64,000 bases of DNA from an uncultured Bacteroidales bacterium (lineage in GTDB: Bacteria; Bacteroidota; Bacteroidia; Bacteroidales; UBA932), in the NCBI GenBank assembly GCA_934700615.1, contig CAKUXR010000010.1:1-64000 (forward strand). Reading direction: 5' to 3'. The first letter of the stretch is position 1. Each line of letters opens with the position of its first letter. The notes under the pieces were generated by a model that did not search any database, was not told the DNA's origin, and worked only from the letters and a program-made list of their open reading frames with translations. Positions 47,165-55,771 of this stretch are shown here, piece by piece. The position numbers and the translations under genes are program-made.

Positions 47165-48136
47165 ATGGGAATATTTGATAAAGGAGTAAAAAAAACCAAC
47201 GAAGGCTTTTTCAAAAGGCTTTCCAGAGCGATTGTAGGCAAGTCAAGAGTTGATGACAGTGTCCTGGATGCAATAGAGGAAGCACTCATATCCTCAGATA
47301 TGGGCGTTGACACCACATTGAAAATAATCGACAATCTCGAAGAGAGAGTGGAAAAGGACAAGTTCATGTCAATGACAGAACTGACCGAAATGCTCAGGGA
47401 CGAGATTGCCAAACTTCTCGACGTGGAAGGTGCTCCTGAACCTCAGGAAAAGTCTTCAGGCTGGTTCTCGGGAAAGACAGAAGTTCTTCCTTACGATTTC
47501 ACCAAGAAGCCTTATGTAATTCTGGTTGTCGGAGTAAATGGAGTCGGCAAGACTACGACCATCGGCAAACTTGCAGCTCGCCTCAAGGCCTCAGGAAAGA
47601 ATGTCGTTCTGGGGGCTGCTGACACTTTCCGTGCAGCTGCAGTCGAGCAGTTGCAGATATGGGCAGACAGGGCAGGCGTTTCCATCGTCAAGCAGGAAAT
47701 GGGTTCGGACCCGGCTTCTGTGGCATACGATACCGTAAGTTCTGCAGTAGCCAAGGGTGCAGACGTCGTTATCATCGACACTGCCGGCAGATTGCACAAC
47801 AGGGTGAATCTCATGAATGAGCTCACGAAAATCAGGAATGTGATCCGTAAGGTGATACCTGATGCGCCTCATGAGGTAATGCTTGTGTTGGATGGTTCTA
47901 CAGGACAGAATGCCTACCAGCAGGCAAAGGAATTCTCGAAGGCGACTGACGTGAATTCATTGGCAATCACCAAATTGGACGGATCGGCCAAGGGCGGTGT
48001 CGTTATCGGAATCGTCGACCAGCTTAAAGTCCCTATCAAGTTCATCGGAATCGGTGAGGGCATTGACGACCTGAAAGTCTTCGATAAAAAGGAATTCGCC
48101 GCCTCACTGTTCAATCCGGAAGACATTGACAAATAG
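47165..48136 (+). CDS. ftsY: Signal recognition particle receptor FtsY
   Basis: This 323-residue GTPase guides SRP-ribosome complexes to the membrane. It has the N domain (about 1-95) and G domain with GVNGVGKTTTIGKLA, DTFRAAAVEQL, DTAGR and TKLDGSAKGG. The acidic A domain of E. coli FtsY is missing, as is usual in this phylum. The ATG at 47165 was chosen because the longer frame begins inside the promoter. Confidence 0.96.
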   Translation: MGIFDKGVKKTNEGFFKRLSRAIVGKSRVDDSVLDAIEEALISSDMGVDTTLKIIDNLEERVEKDKFMSMTELTEMLRDEIAKLLDVEGAPEPQEKSSGWFSGKTEVLPYDFTKKPYVILVVGVNGVGKTTTIGKLAARLKASGKNVVLGAADTFRAAAVEQLQIWADRAGVSIVKQEMGSDPASVAYDTVSSAVAKGADVVIIDTAGRLHNRVNLMNELTKIRNVIRKVIPDAPHEVMLVLDGSTGQNAYQQAKEFSKATDVNSLAITKLDGSAKGGVVIGIVDQLKVPIKFIGIGEGIDDLKVFDKKEFAASLFNPEDIDK

Positions 48137-48196
48137 AAACATCAAGCGGCTTTTCGGAGTACTTGAACATTATATTGACAATTAACGATTATAAAT

Positions 48197-50641
48197 ATGA
48201 AACTTTCTTACAGTTGGCTTAAAAACTATCTTGAGTGCGACCTCACGCCGCAGCAGGTAGCTGATGCAATGACTTCCATCGGAATCGAGGTTGATTCCGT
48301 AGCGGAAGAAGAGGAAATCCCCGGCGGACTTGCCGGAGTGGTTGTCGCAGAGGTCGTTGAGTGCGAAGCGCATCCTAATTCAGATCATCTCCATATCACC
48401 AAGGTCAATGATGGTACAGGCGCACTCCTTACAGTTGTCTGTGGAGCCCCTAATGTGGCAGCCGGCCAGAAAGTTCTCTTTGCAAGGCTTGGAGCAGTCC
48501 TCCCGGGAGACTTCAAAATCAAGAAGTCCAAGATCCGCGGAGTCGAGTCTTTCGGTATGATCTGCGCCGAGGATGAACTCGGTATCGGAAACAGCCATGA
48601 CGGAATCAAGGTTCTCCCTGAAGATGCTGTCGTAGGTACTTCCGCAAAGGAGTATCTCCACCTCAAGTCAGATGCTGTCATCGAATATGAGATTACTGCA
48701 AACCGTGTGGACGCTGCGTCACATATCGGAGTAGCGAGAGACCTGTATGCATATCTCAGATTGAACAATATACCTTGCAAATTCGCATATCCTGATGTCT
48801 CCGCATCCAAGGACGGCGAGGGTGAAGGTGCGATTCCAGTCGAGGTGAGAGACTTCGAAGGTGCGCCTGAATATGAGGGAATCACCATCGAGGGCGTAAA
48901 GGTAGGGCCTTCTCCGGAATGGCTCCAGAAGAAGCTTTTTGCTATCGGCCTGCACCCTATCAACAATATCGTCGATATTTCCAATTTCGTTCTCTTCGAG
49001 GTGGGCCAGCCGTTGCATACATTTGATGCTGATGAGATTACCGGAGGGAAGGTAATAGTGAGAAGAGCGGAAGAAGGCGAGAAGATCGTGACACTCGACG
49101 GAGTGGAGAGAACCCTTCATGCCAATGATATGGTGATTGCCAATGCTGACGGCCCGATGTGTATCGCGGGAGTATTCGGCGGTGAAAAGTCCGGTGTTAC
49201 CGAGAAGACTGTCAATGTCTTTGTGGAGAGCGCTTATTTTGACCCTCATTCAATCCGCAAGACATCCAAAACCCATGGCATCCAGACAGATGCGTCATTC
49301 AGATACGAGAGAGGCGCCGACCCTGGAATCATTCCTTTTGCCGCGAAGAGGGCCGCATTGCTGATTCTCGAACTCGCCGGCGGACATATCAAGGGAAAGA
49401 CCCAGATTTCTTACCCTCAGCCTATAGAGAAGAAAGTCATTGACCTGGATTATGACAGAATCGAGGCTTTCATCGGCAAGAAACTCGGTCATGATGTCAT
49501 TGAAAACATTCTGACATACCTTGCTTATGACTTTATCGAGAAGAGACCTGGCGGTGCCAAGGTTGCTGCTCCGTCATATATGATTGACGTTTATCGTGAG
49601 TGTGATGTAGTAGAGGAAATCCTTCGCATCTACAGCTACAATAACATTGAACTTCCTCAGCACATGAAGATGTCTGTGGGAACAACTCCTGACCCGGATC
49701 CTGAGGCAACCAGGAACTACATTTCCAATTTCCTCGTTGCGGACGGTTTCGTCGAGACCATGAACAATTCCCTGACGAAGGGCGCATATTATTCAGGACT
49801 CCAGACCTTCCCTGAGGAAAGGTGCGTAAAAATTGTGAATCCGTTGAGCTCTGACCTCAATGTCATGAGACAGACCCTGATTCTGAACGGTCTCGAGGTT
49901 ATCGCATATAATGTAAACAGACAGATCAGCTCACTCCGTACATTTGAGTATGGTTCTGTATATCAGAGACTTCCTGGTACGGACGGCAAGACTCTCGCTT
50001 CTTATGAGGAGCACCAGTGCTTTGCAATGTTCCTTTCAGGTCCAAATGCCAAGTCTTGGCGTATGGGCGAGCAGAAAGGCAATTATTTCCAGCTGAAGGG
50101 CTACTTCGAGCAGCTTTGCAGACGTTATGCCATCGACCTCTATACCATGGAGACTGAGGCTGCTCCATCTGATATTTTCAGCGAGGGAATCGTTTACCGT
50201 CTGCCTGGAACACACGAGGTATTTGCGACGTTGGGTACCGTTTCTCCTGCATTGGCAAAGAAATTCGATGTGCGTCAGCCGGTATTTGCGGTCGAGATTG
50301 TATGGCAGGTTCTCCTGAAACTCATCGCAAGAGTGAAAGTGAAGTTCCAGGAATTGCCTAAGTTCCCGGAGGTGAGACGCGACCTCGCATTGCTTATCGA
50401 CGAGTCTGTTTCCTATGCCGATCTTTCCCGCGCAGCCCACAAGGCAGTGAAGAAGATTCTCAAGCAGGTTACACTGTTCGACGTATATAGAGGAGACAAG
50501 ATACCTGAAGGCAAGAAGCAGTATGCATTGAACTTTGTCCTCCAGGATCCTGACAAGACATTGACAGACAATGAGGTGGAGAAGGCTATGGATCGTCTTC
50601 TCGCTACATTCCAGAACTCTTTCGGTGCAACATTGAGGTAA
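48197..50641 (+). CDS. pheT: Phenylalanyl-tRNA synthetase beta subunit
   Basis: This 814-residue subunit has the N-terminal tRNA-binding OB domain (about 42-150), B3/B4 editing domain, B5 domain (about 400-475), the core fold and the C-terminal FDX-ACB domain (about 720-814). Its partner pheS is not next to it, as is common in Bacteroidetes. The next gene begins 34 nt downstream. Confidence 0.97.
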   Translation: MKLSYSWLKNYLECDLTPQQVADAMTSIGIEVDSVAEEEEIPGGLAGVVVAEVVECEAHPNSDHLHITKVNDGTGALLTVVCGAPNVAAGQKVLFARLGAVLPGDFKIKKSKIRGVESFGMICAEDELGIGNSHDGIKVLPEDAVVGTSAKEYLHLKSDAVIEYEITANRVDAASHIGVARDLYAYLRLNNIPCKFAYPDVSASKDGEGEGAIPVEVRDFEGAPEYEGITIEGVKVGPSPEWLQKKLFAIGLHPINNIVDISNFVLFEVGQPLHTFDADEITGGKVIVRRAEEGEKIVTLDGVERTLHANDMVIANADGPMCIAGVFGGEKSGVTEKTVNVFVESAYFDPHSIRKTSKTHGIQTDASFRYERGADPGIIPFAAKRAALLILELAGGHIKGKTQISYPQPIEKKVIDLDYDRIEAFIGKKLGHDVIENILTYLAYDFIEKRPGGAKVAAPSYMIDVYRECDVVEEILRIYSYNNIELPQHMKMSVGTTPDPDPEATRNYISNFLVADGFVETMNNSLTKGAYYSGLQTFPEERCVKIVNPLSSDLNVMRQTLILNGLEVIAYNVNRQISSLRTFEYGSVYQRLPGTDGKTLASYEEHQCFAMFLSGPNAKSWRMGEQKGNYFQLKGYFEQLCRRYAIDLYTMETEAAPSDIFSEGIVYRLPGTHEVFATLGTVSPALAKKFDVRQPVFAVEIVWQVLLKLIARVKVKFQELPKFPEVRRDLALLIDESVSYADLSRAAHKAVKKILKQVTLFDVYRGDKIPEGKKQYALNFVLQDPDKTLTDNEVEKAMDRLLATFQNSFGATLR

Positions 50642-50675
50642 CTCGCAGCTTGTAGCAGGAAAACTTGAAGAGGTA

Positions 50676-51395
50676 ATGCCGATGAAAAGAATCTTTCGGA
50701 TTGTATTGACAGCCTTTGTGGTTTTGATGGCTTTCTCCTGCAGCAGGCAGGGAAGAGTCATTCCTGGTCATAAGATGGCACGTATTTATGCGGATATGCT
50801 TGTGAGGGACCAGTGGCTTCTGAACAATTCGGATTGGTTTGGCCGGGCGGACACGTCGCTCGTTTATGAGCCTGTCCTCAGGAAATATGGATATACCAAG
50901 ATGGATTATGTCCATAGTGTGGCCCATTATATGGAGAACCCTGAAGATTTGGGAAAGATTTTCGGTGAGACGAAGGATATCCTTGATGCCCATATCAAGG
51001 AACTTACGGCTGAATCCAGGGCGAAAGCGCGTCTTGACAGCATCCTCCGTGCCATCGAGGCCAGTCCTCACAGGAGGGCTCCTCTGTATCTGGATATGGA
51101 CAGCGACTCGATTCGCCTTGATACCGTTGCGGTTGACATTGACACTAACGGTATTCTTGTGTGGAAGAGGATTCTGCTTGACACGTTGTACAAGGGACCT
51201 CAGATGGTCATAAGGTCGGAGCGTGATTCCATTGCAAGGGCCGATTCAGTCAGGGCCGCGAAGGCCGACTCTCTGGAGAAACTGAAACTGTCCAGGCCTA
51301 TCAAGATCAATGTCCCTCCGAAGAGATTTCCGAAGCCCGAAAGACCTGTACCGCCATCACTAAAATTGAGAATTAATGAGAAGAATATCAGCTAA
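50676..51395 (+). CDS. DUF4296 lipoprotein
   Basis: This 239-residue protein has a lipoprotein signal (AFSC, Cys22), a helical DUF4296 domain (about 28-120, with VIPGHKMARIYADML, then LRKYGYTKMDYVHSVAHYM) and a Lys/Pro-rich C-terminal tail. The function is unknown. Its last 20 nt overlap the next gene, so the two are co-translated. Confidence 0.82.
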   Translation: MPMKRIFRIVLTAFVVLMAFSCSRQGRVIPGHKMARIYADMLVRDQWLLNNSDWFGRADTSLVYEPVLRKYGYTKMDYVHSVAHYMENPEDLGKIFGETKDILDAHIKELTAESRAKARLDSILRAIEASPHRRAPLYLDMDSDSIRLDTVAVDIDTNGILVWKRILLDTLYKGPQMVIRSERDSIARADSVRAAKADSLEKLKLSRPIKINVPPKRFPKPERPVPPSLKLRINEKNIS

Positions 51396-52563
51396 ATACC
51401 TTTATACCAATGATTATGAGGCACCGCTCATGAACGGTTACGTTGTTCTTGACGATAACGGAACTGTCGTGGGAATCGGAGTGAGTGAAGATCCTGCGGC
51501 GGAGCCCGAGTACTATGACGGAGCGATTGTCCCTGGATTTGTCAATGCCCATTGCCATCTTGAATTGTCGTACCTGAAGGGAAAATTCCGCAAGGGTACC
51601 GGAATGGCGGGTTTCATTGACCAGATCAATGCCATGAGGGATACTTCTTCCATGGAGGAAAAGAAGGCTGACATCGAGTATTGGCTGGATACGATGTGGA
51701 ACAGGGGTGTTTCGGCGATGGCTGACATCTCCAACTGCAGCGATTCTTTCGAGGCCAAGTCGAAGTCACCGATGTTTACAAGGACATTCCTTGAGGTGTT
51801 CGGAACCGAGCCTGAGGATTGCGACAATGTCATGAACGGAGTCAGGAAACTCGCGGAAGTTGCTGAAGGATACGGCATTGTAGCATCGCCTACTCCTCAT
51901 GCATGCTATACGATGAGTCCTGAACTTGTGACTGCCGTTTCTGCGGAGGGTTTGAAGTCAGGATATCTGTCATTCCATAGTGAGGAGACTCAGGAAGAGG
52001 AAGATATGATGATTTCAGGAACAGGTGCGATGTATGAGAACCGCAAACGTGCCGGAATGAGCATGCCTCCTGTGACCGGAAAGTCATCATTGCTTTATTT
52101 TATTGACAGACTTGAACATGCGCATCCCGCTCCGTTTGACGAACATATCCTGCTGGTGCATGAGTGCTGTATGAACCAGGAGGGAATAGATGCCGTGAAG
52201 AAGGTCATGAATCATCCTTTCGTGGCGTTGTGTCCTTGTTCCAACATATTTATCCATAATGCGTTGCCTCCAGTTGAACTGATGAGAAAGTCGGGACTTA
52301 AGCTGACGGTCGGCACGGATTCCCTGTCAAGCAATGATGACCTTGACATGGTGCGTGAAATCCTCTGTCTCCAGGAGAATTTCCCTGAAGTTCCGCTTGC
52401 TGAGATTATATTCTGGGCGACTGCGAATGGTGCAGAATTTATCGGAAAAGGAAAAGAATTGGGATATATCAGGAAAGATTTCAGACCTGGTATCGTATAT
52501 ATTGATCATATAGGAAAAGATGGCAGGCTCACAACTGCCAGCGTTTCCAGACGAATAGTATAG
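51376..52563 (+). CDS. Amidohydrolase-superfamily deaminase/hydrolase
   Basis: This 395-residue metal-dependent hydrolase has the metal ligands in NAHCHLE (about 57-61), a His in SFHSEE (about 202-204), a His in LVHECC (about 262) and the catalytic Asp in VGTDSLSSNDDLD (about 314). It resembles the aminofutalosine/guanine deaminase branch, but the substrate cannot be named and no menaquinone genes are nearby. It overlaps the DUF4296 gene and is followed 2 nt later by the radical SAM gene. Confidence 0.85.
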   Translation: MRRISAKYLYTNDYEAPLMNGYVVLDDNGTVVGIGVSEDPAAEPEYYDGAIVPGFVNAHCHLELSYLKGKFRKGTGMAGFIDQINAMRDTSSMEEKKADIEYWLDTMWNRGVSAMADISNCSDSFEAKSKSPMFTRTFLEVFGTEPEDCDNVMNGVRKLAEVAEGYGIVASPTPHACYTMSPELVTAVSAEGLKSGYLSFHSEETQEEEDMMISGTGAMYENRKRAGMSMPPVTGKSSLLYFIDRLEHAHPAPFDEHILLVHECCMNQEGIDAVKKVMNHPFVALCPCSNIFIHNALPPVELMRKSGLKLTVGTDSLSSNDDLDMVREILCLQENFPEVPLAEIIFWATANGAEFIGKGKELGYIRKDFRPGIVYIDHIGKDGRLTTASVSRRIV

Positions 52564-52565
52564 TT

Positions 52566-53321
52566 ATGTTGAGGGAGAAAATAGTTTTCGGACCGATTTT
52601 CAGCAGAAGACTGGGATCTTCGCTGGGGATTAATCTTCTTCCGGAGGAGGGAAAGCTTTGTAATTTCGACTGCGTCTATTGCGAATGCGGCTGGAATCGC
52701 GACGGAAGGGGAGATATCCGGATCCCGTCTGCGGAAGACTTGCGTAAAGCATTGGAACTCAAGCTTGAAGAGTGTAAGGCATCTGGTATTGGCATTGACT
52801 CCATCACTTTCTCTGGTGACGGTGAGCCGACATTGAACCCTCAGTTCCCGGAGATGGTCGACGTGACTATTGAACTCCGCGACCGTTATTATCCGAAGTC
52901 GGTGATATCGGTCCTTACCAATGCTACCAGAATTTGCAGACCTGAGGTCCGCAAGGCATTGATGAAGGTGGACAATGCTATTCTGAAACTTGATGCATCA
53001 TCTGACAGGATGGTGGAGATGATAAATCAGCCTGCTTGCGATTATTCGGTCAGGGATATTGTTGAAGATATGAAACTGTTTGACGGTCAGTTCATCATGC
53101 AGACAATGTTCTTGCGTTTCCCTGGATTTGATTCTCTGGAACCGGAGAATCTGAAAAACTGGATGGACATCGTCAGAGAAGTGAAACCACGTGAGGTGAT
53201 GGCATATACATTGGACCGTCCGGCTCCTGCAGAGGGGCTCGAGAAGGTTCATCCGGATGAAATGAAACGTGCTTTGCAGCCTTTGATTGACGAGGGCTTC
53301 AAGGTGCAGATTAAAGGATAA
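52566..53321 (+). CDS. Radical SAM protein (COG0731-like)
   Basis: This 251-residue protein carries the CxxxCxxC cluster motif (CNFDCVYC, about 33-40) and a GDGEPTLN SAM-binding block (about 90-97). The N-terminal FGPIFSRRLGSSLGINLLP is typical of a small radical SAM family distantly related to tRNA wyosine enzymes. The reaction is unknown. It is the third gene of the DUF4296-amidohydrolase-SAM run; deoC starts 13 nt later. Confidence 0.85.
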   Translation: MLREKIVFGPIFSRRLGSSLGINLLPEEGKLCNFDCVYCECGWNRDGRGDIRIPSAEDLRKALELKLEECKASGIGIDSITFSGDGEPTLNPQFPEMVDVTIELRDRYYPKSVISVLTNATRICRPEVRKALMKVDNAILKLDASSDRMVEMINQPACDYSVRDIVEDMKLFDGQFIMQTMFLRFPGFDSLEPENLKNWMDIVREVKPREVMAYTLDRPAPAEGLEKVHPDEMKRALQPLIDEGFKVQIKG

Positions 53322-53334
53322 AACTAATAATATT

Positions 53335-54228
53335 ATGAGTGAATTATATTTGAATTACGGTTATTCACCTGATAAGGAGGCTATTGACAGAAGCCTTGAC
53401 CTTATCGCTTCCAATCTTGAGAATGTCGTTTCCGAGTCTGTTCTCAGGGACTGCTTCTCATACATGGACCTCACCTCGCTCAAGACGACTGACGGTGTGG
53501 CCAGCATTACTAAACTTATCGACAAGGTGAACTCTTACAGGGAGACATATCCTAACTATCCTCTCCCTGCTTCAGTCTGCGTTTATCCTAACCTCGTTCA
53601 CGTCATAAAGGAGAAACGTAATGACCAGGCGCTTCATGCGACTGCAGTGGCAGGTTGTTTCCCGACATCACAGTCCTTTGTGGAAATCAAGGCTGCAGAG
53701 TGTGCGATGGCAGTGGAAGCCGGTGCTGACGAGATTGATATCGTATTGGCACTCAATGCTTTCATGGAAGGAAACTATGAGGCTGCCGCTGACGAAATCA
53801 GAGCTTGTAGGAAGGCAGTGGATGAGGCTGGTGCGCGTGAAGGCCGCAAGGTCGTTCTCAAGGTCATCATCGAGAGCGGCGTTCTCGCAACTCCTGAAAG
53901 AATCGCTGATGCTTCGTTCCTCGCTATGGAATGCGGCGCAGACTTCATCAAGACCTCTACCGGAAAGGTTGATGTCAATGCTACTCCGATGGCTGCTTAC
54001 GTCATGTGCGAGTGCATCCGCAAGTTCTACGAGAAGACAGGCCGCAAGGTCGGTTTCAAGGCTGCCGGTGGTGTTTCCACGGTGATGGATGCCATTTGCT
54101 ACTATTCGATTGTGTCAGCAGTTCTCGGAAACGAGTGGCTTAATCCTACACTTTTCCGCTTCGGCGTAAGCCGTCTTGCAAATAACCTGATGTCTGCCAT
54201 CGAGCAGAAGACTGTGGCTTATTTCTAG
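53335..54228 (+). CDS. deoC: Deoxyribose-phosphate aldolase
   Basis: This 297-residue enzyme splits deoxyribose 5-phosphate into glyceraldehyde 3-phosphate and acetaldehyde during nucleoside use. The Schiff-base lysine is Lys206 in DFIKTSTGK, with Lys176 (VLKVIIESG) and Lys242 (VGFKAAGGV) at the other family positions. The ATG at 53335 was chosen over an upstream in-frame start that overlaps the radical SAM gene. It ends at a terminator. Confidence 0.96.
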   Translation: MSELYLNYGYSPDKEAIDRSLDLIASNLENVVSESVLRDCFSYMDLTSLKTTDGVASITKLIDKVNSYRETYPNYPLPASVCVYPNLVHVIKEKRNDQALHATAVAGCFPTSQSFVEIKAAECAMAVEAGADEIDIVLALNAFMEGNYEAAADEIRACRKAVDEAGAREGRKVVLKVIIESGVLATPERIADASFLAMECGADFIKTSTGKVDVNATPMAAYVMCECIRKFYEKTGRKVGFKAAGGVSTVMDAICYYSIVSAVLGNEWLNPTLFRFGVSRLANNLMSAIEQKTVAYF

Positions 54229-54251
54229 ACGTCAGCCGGATTATAGATTAT

Positions 54252-54285
54252 AAACGGAGCCTGAGATTGTCTCAGACTCCGTTTT
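54252..54285 (+). terminator. Terminator of deoC
   Basis: AACGGAGCCTGAGA (54253-54266) pairs with TCTCAGACTCCGTT (54270-54283), one mismatch or G-U, followed by TT; A-rich on the other side, so it may serve both strands. Confidence 0.75.
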
Positions 54286-54350
54286 CAAGTTATATGACCT
54301 TTAAAAAACAACCTGCATCATCGTGCGGGCGGTGCCGCCTGTTTTGCGCC

Positions 54351-55622
54351 CTACAGCAAGCCCTCAAGATATTCTCTCAATTCGCTCCAATGATAGTAAG
54401 GGCCGACTGCAGTCTTCAATGCCGGGATACTCGTTTCCTTCTCATTGTTGAGGAGTTTGACCAGGATGTCTCCCTTTTTGTTGTGATAGAATACCATCTG
54501 GAAATTGGTTCCCATCGGAATCCTGTCGTAGGTTGTCCAGGAATCATGGATGCCATCCATAGGCCGTCTCACATTGTAATTCTCCAGACCTATGAGACCA
54601 TAGAACGGAAGGATGCCGGTATCATGTCCGAAACGCAGGTCTGCTGCTCTTCCGCTTCCGCTTTCAATGGCTGCATCAGCCTTCTTCAGAAAATCTTTCA
54701 GCAGGTCCTTGGCCGCGTCAGAACTGATTTGTCCGTATTCCTTCGAGTTTCCGAACTGACCGTAGAACTTGTCTGAATGAATCGCAGTCTGCTCTGCAAG
54801 TTCCTCTGCATCAAGATATTTGAAAAGGTCAATGTCAAGAAAATCCAGACATTGGCAGATGGAGCCTACCATGGCTATGGATCTGCAGAACTTTACCGGA
54901 TCGGAGACGGCCTCGATTCCTTTTTCTTTGTCCGTGAAAATGCTTTCCATGAGTTTGTCTGCATGACAGGTGGCGCTTCTTACGGAATCTTCGTAGTGAT
55001 TGCACTCCTCCCTCATCTGTTTGTCACCTACTGACTTGGCAAGATATCTGAAATATCTCTGGCCTGTTGCGAAACTGAACTGCAATGACGGATTCTCCTC
55101 CTTGAGTTCAGTCGTGAAGTTGGCCATGCTGATGATGCATCTCGGGATATCGCTGGATACGCAGTCGACTTCTTTGCGGTCCTTGGAGTTGAAAGCCTGT
55201 GGGAATCTTTCATACATTCTTTCTGCGATTCCCCTGTGCTCCCTTGCTCCTCTTGGAGAAAGCTCCCCTTCCATGCCGTCGTGCTCTTTCAATACAGCGA
55301 AAAAGTCGTTGTAGAGCTGCATTCCCGTCTCATTCAGGATACCTTCTTCCTTGGCCTTGCGGAGTCCCTGCTCACCATAGCTGAAGTATCTCAATGATGT
55401 ATGGTATCTCGACCCGTGCCGTCCATAATGGGAAATGTAGAATGGGGTGTAGCCTTTCGGCGCTGGTGTGTCGGAGAGGTCTTCATAGTGGTATGGATGA
55501 TAGACTCCGGCTGCTATTTCCTTGTCTTTAGCTACACGTTCCGTGTATGTCTGGGCGTCGGCAAAGATGCTGAAAGCCAGCAAAAGTGTCGAAAATGTTA
55601 AGATTTTGTTACAGAGCTTCAT
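54351..55622 (-). CDS. Histidine acid phosphatase (branch 2), phytase-like
   Basis: This 423-residue secreted enzyme has a signal peptide (1-23, ending FADAQ). The catalytic RHG motif lies at Arg68-His69-Gly70 (HYGRHGSRY) and the proton donor at His333-Asp334 (RFGHDTGI). Branch-2 enzymes include phytases and inositol-polyphosphate phosphatases, which Bacteroides are known to secrete; the exact substrate is not clear. The HD form, not the HAE form of MINPP, is present. A good promoter lies at 55648-55679. Confidence 0.88.
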   Translation of the reverse strand: MKLCNKILTFSTLLLAFSIFADAQTYTERVAKDKEIAAGVYHPYHYEDLSDTPAPKGYTPFYISHYGRHGSRYHTSLRYFSYGEQGLRKAKEEGILNETGMQLYNDFFAVLKEHDGMEGELSPRGAREHRGIAERMYERFPQAFNSKDRKEVDCVSSDIPRCIISMANFTTELKEENPSLQFSFATGQRYFRYLAKSVGDKQMREECNHYEDSVRSATCHADKLMESIFTDKEKGIEAVSDPVKFCRSIAMVGSICQCLDFLDIDLFKYLDAEELAEQTAIHSDKFYGQFGNSKEYGQISSDAAKDLLKDFLKKADAAIESGSGRAADLRFGHDTGILPFYGLIGLENYNVRRPMDGIHDSWTTYDRIPMGTNFQMVFYHNKKGDILVKLLNNEKETSIPALKTAVGPYYHWSELREYLEGLL

Positions 55623-55647
55623 TTTTTTGATGTAAATATGTCCATAG

Positions 55648-55679
55648 CAAAGTTAGGAAATCTGCCCTGTAATAGCAAG
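55648..55679 (-). promoter_or_regulatory. Promoter of the histidine phosphatase gene
   Basis: On the minus strand, CTTG (complement of 55676-55679), exactly 20 nt, then a perfect TAACTTTG (complement of 55648-55655), about 26 nt before the start codon. Confidence 0.6.
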
Positions 55680-55713
55680 AAAGCCGGAATATTGAGAAAA
55701 AGCAATTTCATTT

Positions 55714-55743
55714 TTTGAAAATGGTTTTGTCGGGATAATTTTG
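55714..55743 (+). promoter_or_regulatory. Promoter of the zincin lipoprotein gene
   Basis: TTTG (55714-55717), 18 nt, then a perfect TAATTTTG (55736-55743). The ATG at 55772 follows after 28 nt; a GTG at 55748 would lie too close. Confidence 0.55.
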
Positions 55744-55771
55744 CCACGTGACCAAAATTAATAATGACACC

